From an uncultured Oscillospiraceae bacterium (lineage in GTDB: Bacteria > Bacillota > Clostridia > Oscillospirales > Oscillospiraceae), in contig CATKZP010000014.1 of the NCBI GenBank assembly GCA_949841355.1, positions 1-64,000 of the forward strand: 64,000 bases of DNA, in the 5' to 3' direction. A model generated the notes under the pieces. The model saw only the letters and a program-made list of their open reading frames with translations. It made no database searches and was not told where the DNA came from. This document shows, in pieces, positions 53,001 to 60,883 of the stretch. A program made the position numbers and the translations under genes. Position 1 is the first letter of the stretch. Each line of letters opens with the position of its first letter.

Positions 53001-54182
53001 AAGGAGATCTATGATTTCTGTCCCGCCCAGCACCCGGCGGACGACAAGGACTCGGACATCATCACCACCCACTTTGAATATCATTCCATGGAGTCCAACC
53101 TCCTCAAGCTGGATATGCTGGGCCACGATGACCCGTCCATGATCCGAATGCTGGAGGATATCACCCAGGTAAACGCCCAGAAGATCCCCCTGGACGACCC
53201 CAAGACCATGAGCCTGTTCACCACCTCGGAGGAGCTGGGCTTTGCCGACGACCCCGTCCTGGGGCCCACAGGCGCGGTGGCCATTCCGGAGTTCGGCACC
53301 TCTTTCGTGCGGGGAATGCTGGAGGACACGCATCCCAACCAATTCGACATCCTCGTCCGGCTGTCCGGCTTCTCCCATGGCACCGACGTGTGGCTGGGCA
53401 ATGCCAAGGACCTGATTACCTCCGGCACCGCCAAGGTCAACGAGGCCATCGGCTGCCGGGACGATATCATGATCTTCCTCATCTCCAAGGGGTTCAAGGA
53501 TACCCGGGCCTTCAAAATTATGGAGGCGGTGCGCAAAGGCCGGGGGCTGCCCGAGGGGGCGGAGGACGAGATGAAGGAGCACGGCGTCCCAGAGTGGTAC
53601 ATCGAGTCGTGTAAAAAAATCGCCTACCTGTTCCCCAAAGCCCATGCGGTGGCCTACGTGATGATGGCGTTTCGCATCGCATGGTTCAAGGTGCATCGGC
53701 CGCTGGCCTTTTACGCCGCCTATTTTTCCATCCGGGCAAAGGCCTTTGATGAGAAATACATGTGCCGGGGAATGGAAGTGGTGAAGCAGAAAATGGCGGA
53801 AATCAACGCCAAAAAGAACGCTAAAGAGAAAAAAGACCGGCCTTCTGCGGTGGAAGAGGATATGCTCACCACGCTGGAGGTGTGTTATGAGTTCTATCTG
53901 CGGGGGTTCAGCTTCGCCCGGATGGATATTTGCCGGTCTCACGCCGTCAACTTCCTGGTGGATGAGGGGAAGGGGGCGCTCATTCCGCCCTTTACCTCGG
54001 TGGCTGGACTGGGAGAGACGGTGGGCTGGGATATCATGGACAAGCGTCAGGGGAAGGACTTTTTGTCCATCGAGGAGTTTTCCCTGGCGTGCAGCAAGGT
54101 ATCGAGCACCCATCTGGCTCAGCTCAAGGAGGCGGGGGCCTTCGGGGACCTGCCGGACAGCAGCCAGTTTTCGCTGTTTTGA
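50043..54182 (+). CDS. polC: DNA polymerase III alpha subunit, PolC type
   Basis: A 1379-aa Gram-positive replicative polymerase. Order: N-terminal domain with a Pro/Glu-rich linker (~70-120); OB domain (~150-240); PHP domain from HLHTKMSTMDAL (~258); inserted DnaQ-like proofreading exonuclease with FVAFDLETTGLD (~343) through HRAYDDAETCGLIL; zinc-binding region CPSCKHAD...CPVCGADY (~838-876); palm with PDIDLNFSGEYQ (~896), which holds catalytic aspartates; GTIGTVAEKTAIGYAKK; C-terminal fingers/HhH. AAGGAG lies 13 nt before the ATG. A parS-like site occupies codons ~45-50. Last gene of the pyrH run. Confidence 0.97.
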   Translation: MPTFQQTFANCPFPEGVLAVLGSFPAQVRVLKAQRAMEVAVSGTNVSRETLAQAEECLKRAFGLSAATVDVNEPVPTAPAGAEQSPAPEPDSPQSAPEPSAPVPPGDLEAQMAAMRRKLLRADTPAAGKGKKKVRQIYGKISGKKKPVPMNELTLDMGSVLVEGEVFNVEHRELTRRKAWVVCFDLTDLTSSIRITRFMEGEEAKPIIDQVKKGQRLQVQGRLTLGRFDNNDLVMEPYGINEAPKPEGRQDTAPDKRVELHLHTKMSTMDALCDTKAVVKRAIEWGHPAIAITDHGVVQSFPDAYSASGRGEKIKVLYGVEAYYQNDVDEQAAVHGPGDMPLDGEFVAFDLETTGLDARADAIIEIGAVRVRGGEVVDKFASFAQPGRPLSAKTVSLTGITDEMLKGAPAPEEAVDAFLDWVGDTPLCAHNAAFDTGFIREYCFRAGRRFDPLYFDTLILAQYLCPKLPNHKLDTVASALGLPPFQHHRAYDDAETCGLILAALVPLLREQGVERAAQINRVFAGKRRGGRGRRSAFHLIVLAKNQTGLRNLYKLVSKAHLEHFNRYPIMPKSLIDENREGLIIGSACEAGELFQAVAAGREDRELERIAAWYDYLEIQPLSNNAYMLRPNKEGRSIARDWEDLRNFNRRVVELGERLSKPVCATGDVHFMEPTDEVYRHVLLAAKEFEDADQPNPLYFRTTDEMLEEFSYLGAEKAREVVVDSPRLIADWCDNVRPLPDGLFAPKLENSDGELKDLVWGKAKRLYGEEPPQIVVDRINAELVDIIRCKYDVIYMSAQKLVQNSLEHGYLVGSRGSVGSSLVAFMSGITEVNSLPAHYRCPSCKHADFDYAQDPSHPYGCGADMPDMKCPVCGADYEKDGFNIPFETFLGFGGDKVPDIDLNFSGEYQSSAHKYTFELFGKDHVFRAGTIGTVAEKTAIGYAKKYLELVGRLDAPFAEVLRLAKGCEGVKRTTGQHPGGMVVIPQDKEIYDFCPAQHPADDKDSDIITTHFEYHSMESNLLKLDMLGHDDPSMIRMLEDITQVNAQKIPLDDPKTMSLFTTSEELGFADDPVLGPTGAVAIPEFGTSFVRGMLEDTHPNQFDILVRLSGFSHGTDVWLGNAKDLITSGTAKVNEAIGCRDDIMIFLISKGFKDTRAFKIMEAVRKGRGLPEGAEDEMKEHGVPEWYIESCKKIAYLFPKAHAVAYVMMAFRIAWFKVHRPLAFYAAYFSIRAKAFDEKYMCRGMEVVKQKMAEINAKKNAKEKKDRPSAVEEDMLTTLEVCYEFYLRGFSFARMDICRSHAVNFLVDEGKGALIPPFTSVAGLGETVGWDIMDKRQGKDFLSIEEFSLACSKVSSTHLAQLKEAGAFGDLPDSSQFSLF
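50177..50192. other. parS site (ParB/Spo0J binding) inside polC
   Basis: CGTTTCACGTGAAACA matches the parS consensus TGTTTCACGTGAAACA at 15 of 16 positions; the 14-bp palindromic core is perfect. It encodes part of NVSRET in PolC. ParB loads at such sites, which cluster around oriC and promote origin segregation and condensin loading. Confidence 0.8.
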
Positions 54183-54197
54183 GGAGAATGACGCAAA

Positions 54198-54230
54198 AAA
54201 AGAGGCTGCTCCACGCCGAGCGGCCTCTTT
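54198..54230 (+). terminator. Terminator after polC
   Basis: Stem AAAGAGGC / GCCTCTTT with an inner GCTC/GAGC helix, followed by CCTTT. Confidence 0.7.
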
Positions 54231-54289
54231 CCTTTAATTCCCTTATTAACCTTGTGCTGTTCCTTTATTCAAAATTGCAGATATTCATA

Positions 54290-54682
54290 TCATAACCAGT
54301 GCAATTCACATTTGCCTGTGGCATTTCTAAACTCCCAACGCAAATAGTATCTGCGTTTTTCCTCTAACTCTGCCGTTCCGGTAGGAAACTGCCTATTTAA
54401 TTTCAATAATTGTTCCTTGTTCCTGTCTAATAAGAATACCTCTGCATCTCCTTGCGACAGTTGACAATCAAAGATAAACTTGTATGTCCTGCCTCCATGG
54501 AATCTGCCCGCATGTCTGACCCAGCCGGTGCAAGAATCCAGTGCTGCCCTGTCTGCATCTTTCCCTGGTCGAAATACACACAAAACGGCCTGTGTGCTTT
54601 TGGATACCGCAAGACCTTTGATATATAGAAGATACATCACAATGCTGAACGGCAATATGAAAAAGCATATCCACCAGCCCAT
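54290..54682 (-). CDS. Small membrane protein of unknown function
   Basis: About 130 residues with one N-terminal membrane segment (WWICFFILPFSIVMYLLYI) and a soluble C-terminal part of mixed strands (RTYKFIFDCQLSQGDAEVFLL, in part). ATG 54682 is preceded by AGAAGGA; an upstream ATG at 54700 is possible. Clearly more AT-rich than the genes around it, which suggests recent arrival or weak selection. No family recognised. Confidence 0.6.
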   Translation of the reverse strand: MGWWICFFILPFSIVMYLLYIKGLAVSKSTQAVLCVFRPGKDADRAALDSCTGWVRHAGRFHGGRTYKFIFDCQLSQGDAEVFLLDRNKEQLLKLNRQFPTGTAELEEKRRYYLRWEFRNATGKCELHWL

Positions 54683-54776
54683 GGCGCGTCCTTCTCTCAA
54701 ATTTCGATTTTATACAGTAAATTTGCTGGTCATTTACTTTTTCGATCAGCAGCACGCAAATAGATCAGGGACTCCT

Positions 54777-55202
54777 TTAAAAAATGTTCCGGCAGATTTC
54801 TTCGGCGTCCGGGCAGCCGTTGTGGACGTGAAAGTCGTGGGACTCGCTGTCGAAGCAGCCGTGCTTTTTCTCCAGCATCATGGCCACCGGAGCGGGAAGA
54901 TTTCCGTGCATCCGGGCGGCGAAGCGCTCCTTGATGGTGTCCAATTCCGCCGTAACAAGGATGCGGACGGCGCCGTCTGGAAGCAGCGCCAGGTGCTCCC
55001 GCTCGGTGGTGACGTAGATGATGGTGTCCCCTTGAACGGCGTCGGATAGCTGCTGCCGGAACAGGCGGACGGCCTCGGCTTCGCTTTTGGCCAGGCGCAG
55101 GTAGTCCTTGCCGCTGTAGATTTTGCCGTGGGCGGCGTCGTTGATGCGGTCGGCCAATGTGGTTTTGCCGGTGCAGCTTTCGCCAAAAATCGCAATCAGC
55201 AT
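54777..55202 (-). CDS. Small P-loop nucleotide kinase-like protein
   Basis: A 141-aa P-loop protein (MLIAIFGESCTGKTTLADRI; Walker A GESCTGKT) with a kinase-like layout, including EREHLALLPDGAVRILVTAE (in part) and an Arg-containing lid (TIKERFAARMHG). Resembles short shikimate/adenylate-kinase-like ATPases; substrate unknown. GGAGG at normal distance before 55202. Divergent from the histidine operon promoter. Confidence 0.8.
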   Translation of the reverse strand: MLIAIFGESCTGKTTLADRINDAAHGKIYSGKDYLRLAKSEAEAVRLFRQQLSDAVQGDTIIYVTTEREHLALLPDGAVRILVTAELDTIKERFAARMHGNLPAPVAMMLEKKHGCFDSESHDFHVHNGCPDAEEICRNIF

Positions 55203-55281
55203 AATAAAATCCTCCAAATCCTCTTATGTGTTGGTGATTGTAGCAGAAAAAGTATTTTTTGTCAAGAAAGCCATTCTTGAC

Positions 55282-55310
55282 TTGACACAGGGGATGGAAT
55301 GTGGTATCAT
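55282..55310 (+). promoter_or_regulatory. Sigma-A promoter of the histidine operon
   Basis: TTGACA and TATCAT with 17 bp between; start ~55317, leader ~35 nt. No T-box or attenuator is visible in this short leader, so control by histidine must act elsewhere or through HisZ/HisG feedback. Confidence 0.85.
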
Positions 55311-55351
55311 TCATCACATTAGTGAACTAAAGAACCTGGAGGCTGTATATT

Positions 55352-56518
55352 ATGAACGTCCATATCAATACCCCCGAGGGGACTCGGGACCGGCTGTTTT
55401 CCGAGTGCCTGGAACGCCGTCAGGTGCAGAGCGCCCTGGTGGAGCTGTTCCGCCGCCGGGGCTATACGGAGGTCATTACCCCTGAGGTGGAGTTTTACGA
55501 CCTGTTCATCCAGTCCGGCAACCCCATCCCCCAGGAGGCCATGCTGAAGATCATCGACCGCTCTGGGAAGATCATGGTGATGCGGCCCGACTGCACCGCT
55601 CCCATCGCAAGGGTGGCGGCCACCAAGCTGAAAAATCTGGCGCTGCCCCAGCGGCTGTACTATGACCAGACGGTGTTCCGCGACCGCCTGGCCCATGTGG
55701 GCGGCAGCCGTGAGATCGCTCAGTGCGGCGTAGAAATGATCGGCGCGGTGGGGGAAAAGGCCGATTTGGAGATGGTGGCCATGGCGGTGGACGCCCTGCG
55801 CTCCTGCGGGCTCAAGCAGTTCCACATTGAGCTGGGTCACGCCGGCTTCTACCGGACTCTGGCCGGGCGGATGAATATGCCGGAGGAGGAGCTGGAACGG
55901 CTGCGCGCCGCCATCGAGGGGAAAAACTTCGCCCTTCTGAACGATTTGTTGGAGCCATACCGGGGAGAGGGAGCCTGTGCCGCCCTGCGCCGCCTGCCCT
56001 ATCTGTTCGGCGGGGTGGAGGTGCTGGATGAGGCCCAGACGCTGGCAGGGTCCTGCGGCAGCTTGGACCATTTGCGGCGGCTGTATGCCGAGTTGGAGGC
56101 CGCCAGATACGGGAACTGCGTTCGGTTTGATTTGGGGCTGGTACATCAATTGGACTACTACACTGGGCTGGTGTTTCGGGGTTACGCTGAGGGTGCGGGG
56201 GCGCCTGTGCTGTCCGGAGGGCGGTACGACGGGCTGATGGAACAGTTCGGCCGCAGGGCGGAGGCCATCGGATTCGCGGTGGATGTGGACGCGGTGGGGG
56301 CCTGCCTCACGGTGGAGACGCCAAAGCTGGAGACGGTGATCCACTACGGCCCCAGTTTGCTTGCAAAGGCGCTGGCGGTGGTGGACAGCCGCCCGGCGGG
56401 ATGCTGTGAGCTGTCCCCCTGCCGGACGGTAGAGAGCACCTTGAACCTGGCCCGGGAGAAGGGCGCAAGCCGGGTGCTGGTGCTGGATAACGGAGAAGAG
56501 AGGTGGCTGACGGTATGA
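55352..56518 (+). CDS. hisZ: ATP phosphoribosyltransferase regulatory subunit
   Basis: A 388-aa HisRS-like protein that has lost tRNA charging and regulates the short HisG. NTPEGTRDRLFSECLERRQV (motif 1 region), MVMRPDCTAPIARVAA (motif 2 like), FDLGLVHQLDYYTGLVFRGYA (in part) and VLSGGRYDGLM. The C-terminal anticodon-binding domain is absent, as expected for HisZ. First gene of the operon; overlaps hisG (ATGA). GGAGG ribosome site. Confidence 0.93.
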   Translation: MNVHINTPEGTRDRLFSECLERRQVQSALVELFRRRGYTEVITPEVEFYDLFIQSGNPIPQEAMLKIIDRSGKIMVMRPDCTAPIARVAATKLKNLALPQRLYYDQTVFRDRLAHVGGSREIAQCGVEMIGAVGEKADLEMVAMAVDALRSCGLKQFHIELGHAGFYRTLAGRMNMPEEELERLRAAIEGKNFALLNDLLEPYRGEGACAALRRLPYLFGGVEVLDEAQTLAGSCGSLDHLRRLYAELEAARYGNCVRFDLGLVHQLDYYTGLVFRGYAEGAGAPVLSGGRYDGLMEQFGRRAEAIGFAVDVDAVGACLTVETPKLETVIHYGPSLLAKALAVVDSRPAGCCELSPCRTVESTLNLAREKGASRVLVLDNGEERWLTV

Positions 56519-57156
56519 GCGAACGGCTGCGCATTGCCCTGACAAAAGGGCGGCTACAGGATAAATCGGTGGAGCTGTTCGAGGCGGCGGGGCTGGACTG
56601 CGCCCCGGTGCGCAACCCCGGACGGCGGCTGATCCACGCTCTCCCCAACTATCCGCTGGATGTGGTGCTGGCAAAAGCGCCGGATGTGATTACCTACGTG
56701 GAACACGGAGTATGCGATTTGGGTGTGGTGGGCAAGGATACCATTTTGGAGAAGGGCGGAGCCTTCTACGAGGTGCTGGATCTGGGCTTTGGCCGCTGCC
56801 GGTTCGCCTTGGCGGTAAAAAAGGACAGCGATTTTTACGGCACTTACAAGACCCGGCGCATCGCCTCCAAGTATCCCAACGTCACCCGGGCCTTCTTCGA
56901 GGGCAAGGGGATGGACGTGGACATCATCAAAATTGAGGGCAGTGTGGAGCTGGCCCCTATTTTAGAGCTGGCGGACGGCATCGTGGACATTGTGGAGACG
57001 GGGGCTACGCTGAAAGAAAATGGGCTGGAGCCCATTGAGGATGTGGCCCGTGTGTCGGCGCGGCTTATTGTCAATACTGCGTCCATGAAGCTCTACAAAA
57101 CCGAGATCACCGACTTTTTATCCCGCGTGGAGCGGGAATTGGGGGGACGGACATGA
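56515..57156 (+). CDS. hisG: ATP phosphoribosyltransferase, short form
   Basis: A 213-aa HisG, first committed step of histidine synthesis (ATP + PRPP to phosphoribosyl-ATP). LRIALTKGRLQDKSVELFE, DLGVVGKDTI, the PRPP loop ADGIVDIVETGATLKENGL (in part). The short form lacks the C-terminal regulatory domain and requires HisZ, which precedes it. Confidence 0.96.
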   Translation: MSERLRIALTKGRLQDKSVELFEAAGLDCAPVRNPGRRLIHALPNYPLDVVLAKAPDVITYVEHGVCDLGVVGKDTILEKGGAFYEVLDLGFGRCRFALAVKKDSDFYGTYKTRRIASKYPNVTRAFFEGKGMDVDIIKIEGSVELAPILELADGIVDIVETGATLKENGLEPIEDVARVSARLIVNTASMKLYKTEITDFLSRVERELGGRT

Positions 57157-58427
57157 TTACCATGATAAAAGCGGACGGCGCTGCCGAACGTCGGCAGCTG
57201 GACGCCATGCGGGCGCGGGCGGCGGAAAAAAACGCGGATATTGAGCAGGCCGTCAAGGCCATTATGGAAGATGTGAAGGTAAATGGCTTGCCGGCAGTGG
57301 AGCGCTATTCCGTTCAATTCGACCACAGCGCGCCCTATGAGCTGCCGAAGGAGCGGCTGGATCAGGCGTATGCCGCCTGCCCGGGAGAGCTCATCGCGGC
57401 GCTGGAGCATGCCGCCCGGAACATCCGGGATTACAACGAAAAGCTGCTGGTCAAATCGGCAGAGTGGACGTCCCCCGACGGGGGACGGGTGGGGCGCGTC
57501 GTCCGGGGGCTGAGCCGGGTGGGCATTTATGTCCCCGGCGGCACCGCGGCTTACCCCAGCTCGGTGCTGATGAACGCCGTTCCCGCTAAAGTAGCGGGGG
57601 TGGAGGAGATCGTCATGCTCACGCCGCCTACGGAAAACCTCAGCGATGCGGTTTTGGCGGCGGCGAAAATCGCGGGGGTGGACCGGGTTATCGCTGTGGG
57701 CGGGGCCCAGGCGGTGGCGGCGGTTACCTACGGCGCGGGATTTATTCCCCGGGTTGACAAGCTGGTGGGACCGGGGAATGCCTACGTGGCGGCGGCTAAG
57801 CGGATGGCTTACGGCGCGCTGGATATCGACATGGTGGCGGGTCCCTCTGAGGTGCTGGTCATCGCTGATGAGACCGCCGACCCCAAATTCATCGCCGCCG
57901 ACCTGCTCAGTCAGGCGGAACATGACAGGCTGGCCTCCGCCGTCCTGCTCACGGACTCGGAGGAACTGGCCCGTGCGGTAGACGGCGAGATTGTACGGCA
58001 GACAGGTTATCTCAGCCGGTCGGAGATCATGGAGGCGTCTCTGCGGGATTTTGGCTGCGCCATTGTGTGCGGCAGCTTGGAGCGGTGCGTGGAGCTGGCC
58101 AATGAGATCGCGCCGGAGCATTTGGAGATCGTCACAAAATCGCCCCGGGAGCTGCTTCCTATGGTGAAAAACGCCGGGGCGGTGTTCCTGGGGGCGTACA
58201 CGCCGGAGCCCCTGGGGGACTATCTGGCGGGGCCGGACCATGTGCTGCCCACCAGCGGGACAGCGCGGTTTTTCTCGCCGTTGAGTGTGGACAGCTTCCT
58301 GAAATCCATGAGCGTGCTGGAGTTTGGACGGGAGGCGCTGGAGCCCATTTCCCAGGAAATCATTGCGTTGGCCCGGGCGGAGAAGCTCACCGCCCACGCG
58401 AATTCCATCCAGATCCGGTTTGAATAA
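57153..58427 (+). CDS. hisD: Histidinol dehydrogenase
   Basis: A 424-aa zinc enzyme oxidising histidinol to histidine in two NAD-dependent steps. YVPGGTAAYPSSVLMNAVPAKVAG (in part), GPGNAYVAAAKR, DLLSQAEHD, catalytic EIAPEHLEIVTK and the zinc region GPDHVLPTSGTARF. Normal length. Four-base overlap with hisG. The next gene is 67 bp away behind a new promoter. Confidence 0.97.
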   Translation: MITMIKADGAAERRQLDAMRARAAEKNADIEQAVKAIMEDVKVNGLPAVERYSVQFDHSAPYELPKERLDQAYAACPGELIAALEHAARNIRDYNEKLLVKSAEWTSPDGGRVGRVVRGLSRVGIYVPGGTAAYPSSVLMNAVPAKVAGVEEIVMLTPPTENLSDAVLAAAKIAGVDRVIAVGGAQAVAAVTYGAGFIPRVDKLVGPGNAYVAAAKRMAYGALDIDMVAGPSEVLVIADETADPKFIAADLLSQAEHDRLASAVLLTDSEELARAVDGEIVRQTGYLSRSEIMEASLRDFGCAIVCGSLERCVELANEIAPEHLEIVTKSPRELLPMVKNAGAVFLGAYTPEPLGDYLAGPDHVLPTSGTARFFSPLSVDSFLKSMSVLEFGREALEPISQEIIALARAEKLTAHANSIQIRFE

Positions 58428-58439
58428 CATAAAAATGCC

Positions 58440-58468
58440 TTGCAAATTGCGCACAATTATGTTATAAT
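58440..58468 (+). promoter_or_regulatory. Internal promoter in the histidine operon
   Basis: TTGCAA and a perfect TATAAT, 17 bp apart, right after hisD and just ahead of the antitoxin-like gene; so this gene and hisB-hisE could be transcribed independently. Confidence 0.75.
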
Positions 58469-58494
58469 TTTGGGTATAGAAAGGAGGTCTTTTC

Positions 58495-58902
58495 ATGCCG
58501 AAAATTATACCGATTACCGATCTGCGCAATACCACCAAGATTTCGGAGCTCTGCCACGGAAAAAACGAGCCGGTATTTATCACAAAAAATGGTTACAGCG
58601 ACTTGGTGATTATGAGCATGGAGGCGTATGAAGCGCTGACAGAGGGGCCCAACGTGGAGCGGCCTGGGGAAAAGCGGGAGGATATGTGCTTTTTGACAGA
58701 GAAAAGCCCCGTTTGGGCGGGAATGCTGGCTGATGTGTTGGAGCAGCACGGGGTACCCTTCTTCCGGGAGAGCTCGCTGGGTGCGGGGATGGCCATCAAG
58801 GCGGGGTCCTTGTCTGAGCGCATTCGGTTTTTCGTCCCCGCGTCCCAGCTGGCGATGGGGAAGGAACTGGTGGAGGAGCTGTTTGAAAAAGAGGCGGAGT
58901 AA
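58495..58902 (+). CDS. Phd/YefM antitoxin domain fused to a DUF2007 domain
   Basis: A 135-aa two-domain protein. Residues 1-50 (IIPITDLRNTTKISELCHG, then FITKNGYSDLVIMSMEAYEAL) are a Phd/YefM prevent-host-death N-domain, a DNA-binding fold. Residues ~68-133 (VWAGMLADVLEQHGVPFFRES, in part, then IRFFVPASQLAMGKELVEELF) match the DUF2007 'signal transducing' fold in place of the usual toxin-neutralising tail. No toxin gene lies next to it. Own promoter; AAGGAGG ribosome site. It interrupts the his operon. A DNA-binding regulator role is inference. Confidence 0.85.
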   Translation: MPKIIPITDLRNTTKISELCHGKNEPVFITKNGYSDLVIMSMEAYEALTEGPNVERPGEKREDMCFLTEKSPVWAGMLADVLEQHGVPFFRESSLGAGMAIKAGSLSERIRFFVPASQLAMGKELVEELFEKEAE

Positions 58903-58977
58903 AAATCACATGCACTGAAATTAGATGAAAATGTAATTCAATTGCTATATTTAGGAGCAGATAAGGGGGAAATGTCC

Positions 58978-59553
58978 ATGCGGCAGGCATCCATTCAGCG
59001 CACCACAAAGGAGACGGATATCAGCCTCACCCTCTGCCTGGAGGGAGGAGAGGTGAGTGTCTCCACCGGCATAGGATTTTTTGATCACATGCTCACCGCC
59101 CTAGCGTTTTACGCCGGGTTTGGGTTGGAGTTGTCCGCGCTGGGAGATCTGCACGTGGACGGCCACCACACGGTGGAGGATGTGGGAATCGTGTTGGGGC
59201 AGGCGTTCCGAGAGGCGTTGGGGGACAGGAGAGGCATCCGCCGCTACGGTGTGGCTTCCGTGCCCATGGACGAGGCGCTGTGCCGCACGGTGCTAGACTG
59301 CTCCAACCGTCCCTATCTGGTGTTCGACGCGCCCATGCCTCAGCCTGTGATCGGTGGCTATGACAGCTGTTTAACGGTGGAATTCATGCGGGCGTTTACG
59401 GTGAACAGTGGAATCACTTTACATCAAAAATGTGAATACGGAGGCAATGCCCACCACATCACCGAGGCGCTGTTCAAATCGTTGGGGCTGGCATTGAAAG
59501 ATGCGGTGCGGGTGGAAGGAGACGCCGTCACCTCCACCAAGGGGGCGCTGTGA
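58978..59553 (+). CDS. hisB: Imidazoleglycerol-phosphate dehydratase
   Basis: A 191-aa monofunctional HisB (no phosphatase domain). FFDHMLTALAFYAG, metal motifs DGHHTVEDVGI and CEYGGNAHHITEALFKSLGLA (in part). ATG 58978 is best placed relative to GGGGG. Lies 75 bp after the antitoxin-like gene, with an AT-rich spacer. Confidence 0.96.
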   Translation: MRQASIQRTTKETDISLTLCLEGGEVSVSTGIGFFDHMLTALAFYAGFGLELSALGDLHVDGHHTVEDVGIVLGQAFREALGDRRGIRRYGVASVPMDEALCRTVLDCSNRPYLVFDAPMPQPVIGGYDSCLTVEFMRAFTVNSGITLHQKCEYGGNAHHITEALFKSLGLALKDAVRVEGDAVTSTKGAL

Positions 59554-60161
59554 TGGGCTATACGGCCATTGTGGATTACGGCGTGGGTAACTTGAAAAGC
59601 GTGTCCAACGCCATGGCTTATGTCGGACAGAAAACGATGATTACCGGCAATGCGGAAGAGGTGGAGCGGGCGGATGCTGTGATCCTCCCAGGAGTCGGGG
59701 CGTTCCCAGATGCGGCGGCCAAGCTGAGGGCGTCCGGGCTGGATAAGACCCTGCTCGCGCAGGCGGGACGCAAGCCGATTCTGGGCATCTGCCTGGGAAT
59801 GCAGCTGCTGTTCGATGTAGGAGAAGAAGGGGAAACCTGTGAGGGATTAAGACTTGTCAACGGCAGTGTTAAGCGCATTCAGACCGAGTTTAAGTTGCCT
59901 CATATTGGTTGGAACGGCTTGAACTTTTGTCACAGGTCTCCGCTGTTTCGCGGACTGGACGAGGGAGCGTATGTGTATTTTGTCCATTCCTTTTGCGGCC
60001 ATGCGGCCTGTGAAGAGGATGTGATCGCATACACTCAATATGGGCCGCCGCTGCTGGCCGCAGTGTCACACAATGGGGTGTACGGCTGTCAGTTCCATCC
60101 GGAAAAGAGCGGTGAGACGGGGCTACAGATTCTGAAGAATTTCGGAGAGTTAATCAGATGA
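59553..60161 (+). CDS. hisH: Imidazole glycerol phosphate synthase, glutaminase subunit
   Basis: A 202-aa class I glutamine amidotransferase delivering ammonia to HisF. Nucleophile cysteine in ILGICLGMQLLF; His/Glu pair in GCQFHPEKSGETG. Overlaps hisB by one base and hisA by 4 bp. The frame also allows a GTG at 59550. Confidence 0.96.
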   Translation: MGYTAIVDYGVGNLKSVSNAMAYVGQKTMITGNAEEVERADAVILPGVGAFPDAAAKLRASGLDKTLLAQAGRKPILGICLGMQLLFDVGEEGETCEGLRLVNGSVKRIQTEFKLPHIGWNGLNFCHRSPLFRGLDEGAYVYFVHSFCGHAACEEDVIAYTQYGPPLLAAVSHNGVYGCQFHPEKSGETGLQILKNFGELIR

Positions 60162-60883
60162 TTATTTTACCTGCTATTGATATGAAGGACGGATGTTGTG
60201 TCCGACTGCAAAAAGGAGAATTTTCTACGGTCAGCCAGGTGGCGGACGGCGCGCTAGAGACTGCCCGGGACTTTGAGGCGGCTGGAGCGAAGTGGATTCA
60301 TATGGTGGATCTGGACGGCGCCCGTGCGGGTGTGCGCACCAATTTCCCTCACTTCAGCGAGGTAATAGGGGGGGGCGGCCTACTTGTGGAGTTGGGCGGC
60401 GGCATCAAAACCCGGGATGATGTGGATGCGGTAGCCGGATCGGGCGTGGCCCGGTTGGTCATCGGTTCCGCCGCCGTAAGCCATCCCGAGGTGGTGGACT
60501 ACGCGCTGGAGCGGTACGGCGCCGGTCGGGTAGCGGTGGGCATCGACTGCTTGGATGGGCGGGTGCGCACGGCAGGCTGGGAGAGAGATTCTGGACTCAG
60601 CGGTCTGGAGTTGGCCCGGCAGATGGAGGAAAAAGGGGTGAAAATCCTTGTTTTTACCGATATTGCCACTGATGGAATGCTGTCTGGCCCGAGCTTTGAC
60701 CAACTGGCGGTTCTACAAAAAGCGGTGAAATGCGATATTGTAGCCTCCGGTGGGGTGACCACGCTGGACGATGTAAAGCGCTTGCGGGACATGGGCTTGT
60801 ATGGGGCCATCATTGGTAAGGCGTATTATGCTGGGACCATTGATTTGGCTGAGGCTATCCGGGAAGCGGGGCCCCAGCAATGA
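60158..60883 (+). CDS. hisA: ProFAR isomerase HisA
   Basis: A 241-aa TIM barrel catalysing an Amadori rearrangement of ProFAR. Catalytic aspartate at position 8 in LPAIDMKDGCCVRL; phosphate-binding GGGIKTRDDVD and GGVTTLDDVKRL. Overlaps hisH and the following kinase gene by 4 bp each, a tightly packed operon. Confidence 0.96.
   Translation: MIILPAIDMKDGCCVRLQKGEFSTVSQVADGALETARDFEAAGAKWIHMVDLDGARAGVRTNFPHFSEVIGGGGLLVELGGGIKTRDDVDAVAGSGVARLVIGSAAVSHPEVVDYALERYGAGRVAVGIDCLDGRVRTAGWERDSGLSGLELARQMEEKGVKILVFTDIATDGMLSGPSFDQLAVLQKAVKCDIVASGGVTTLDDVKRLRDMGLYGAIIGKAYYAGTIDLAEAIREAGPQQ

Noticed and set aside
52266-54113. 615-codon minus-strand open frame inside polC
   Set aside because: Antisense to conserved polymerase motifs; low-complexity His/Gly/Val-rich translation typical of GC-rich shadows.
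58495-58902. A toxin-antitoxin pair
   Set aside because: No toxin-sized gene overlaps or follows; the next gene is hisB.
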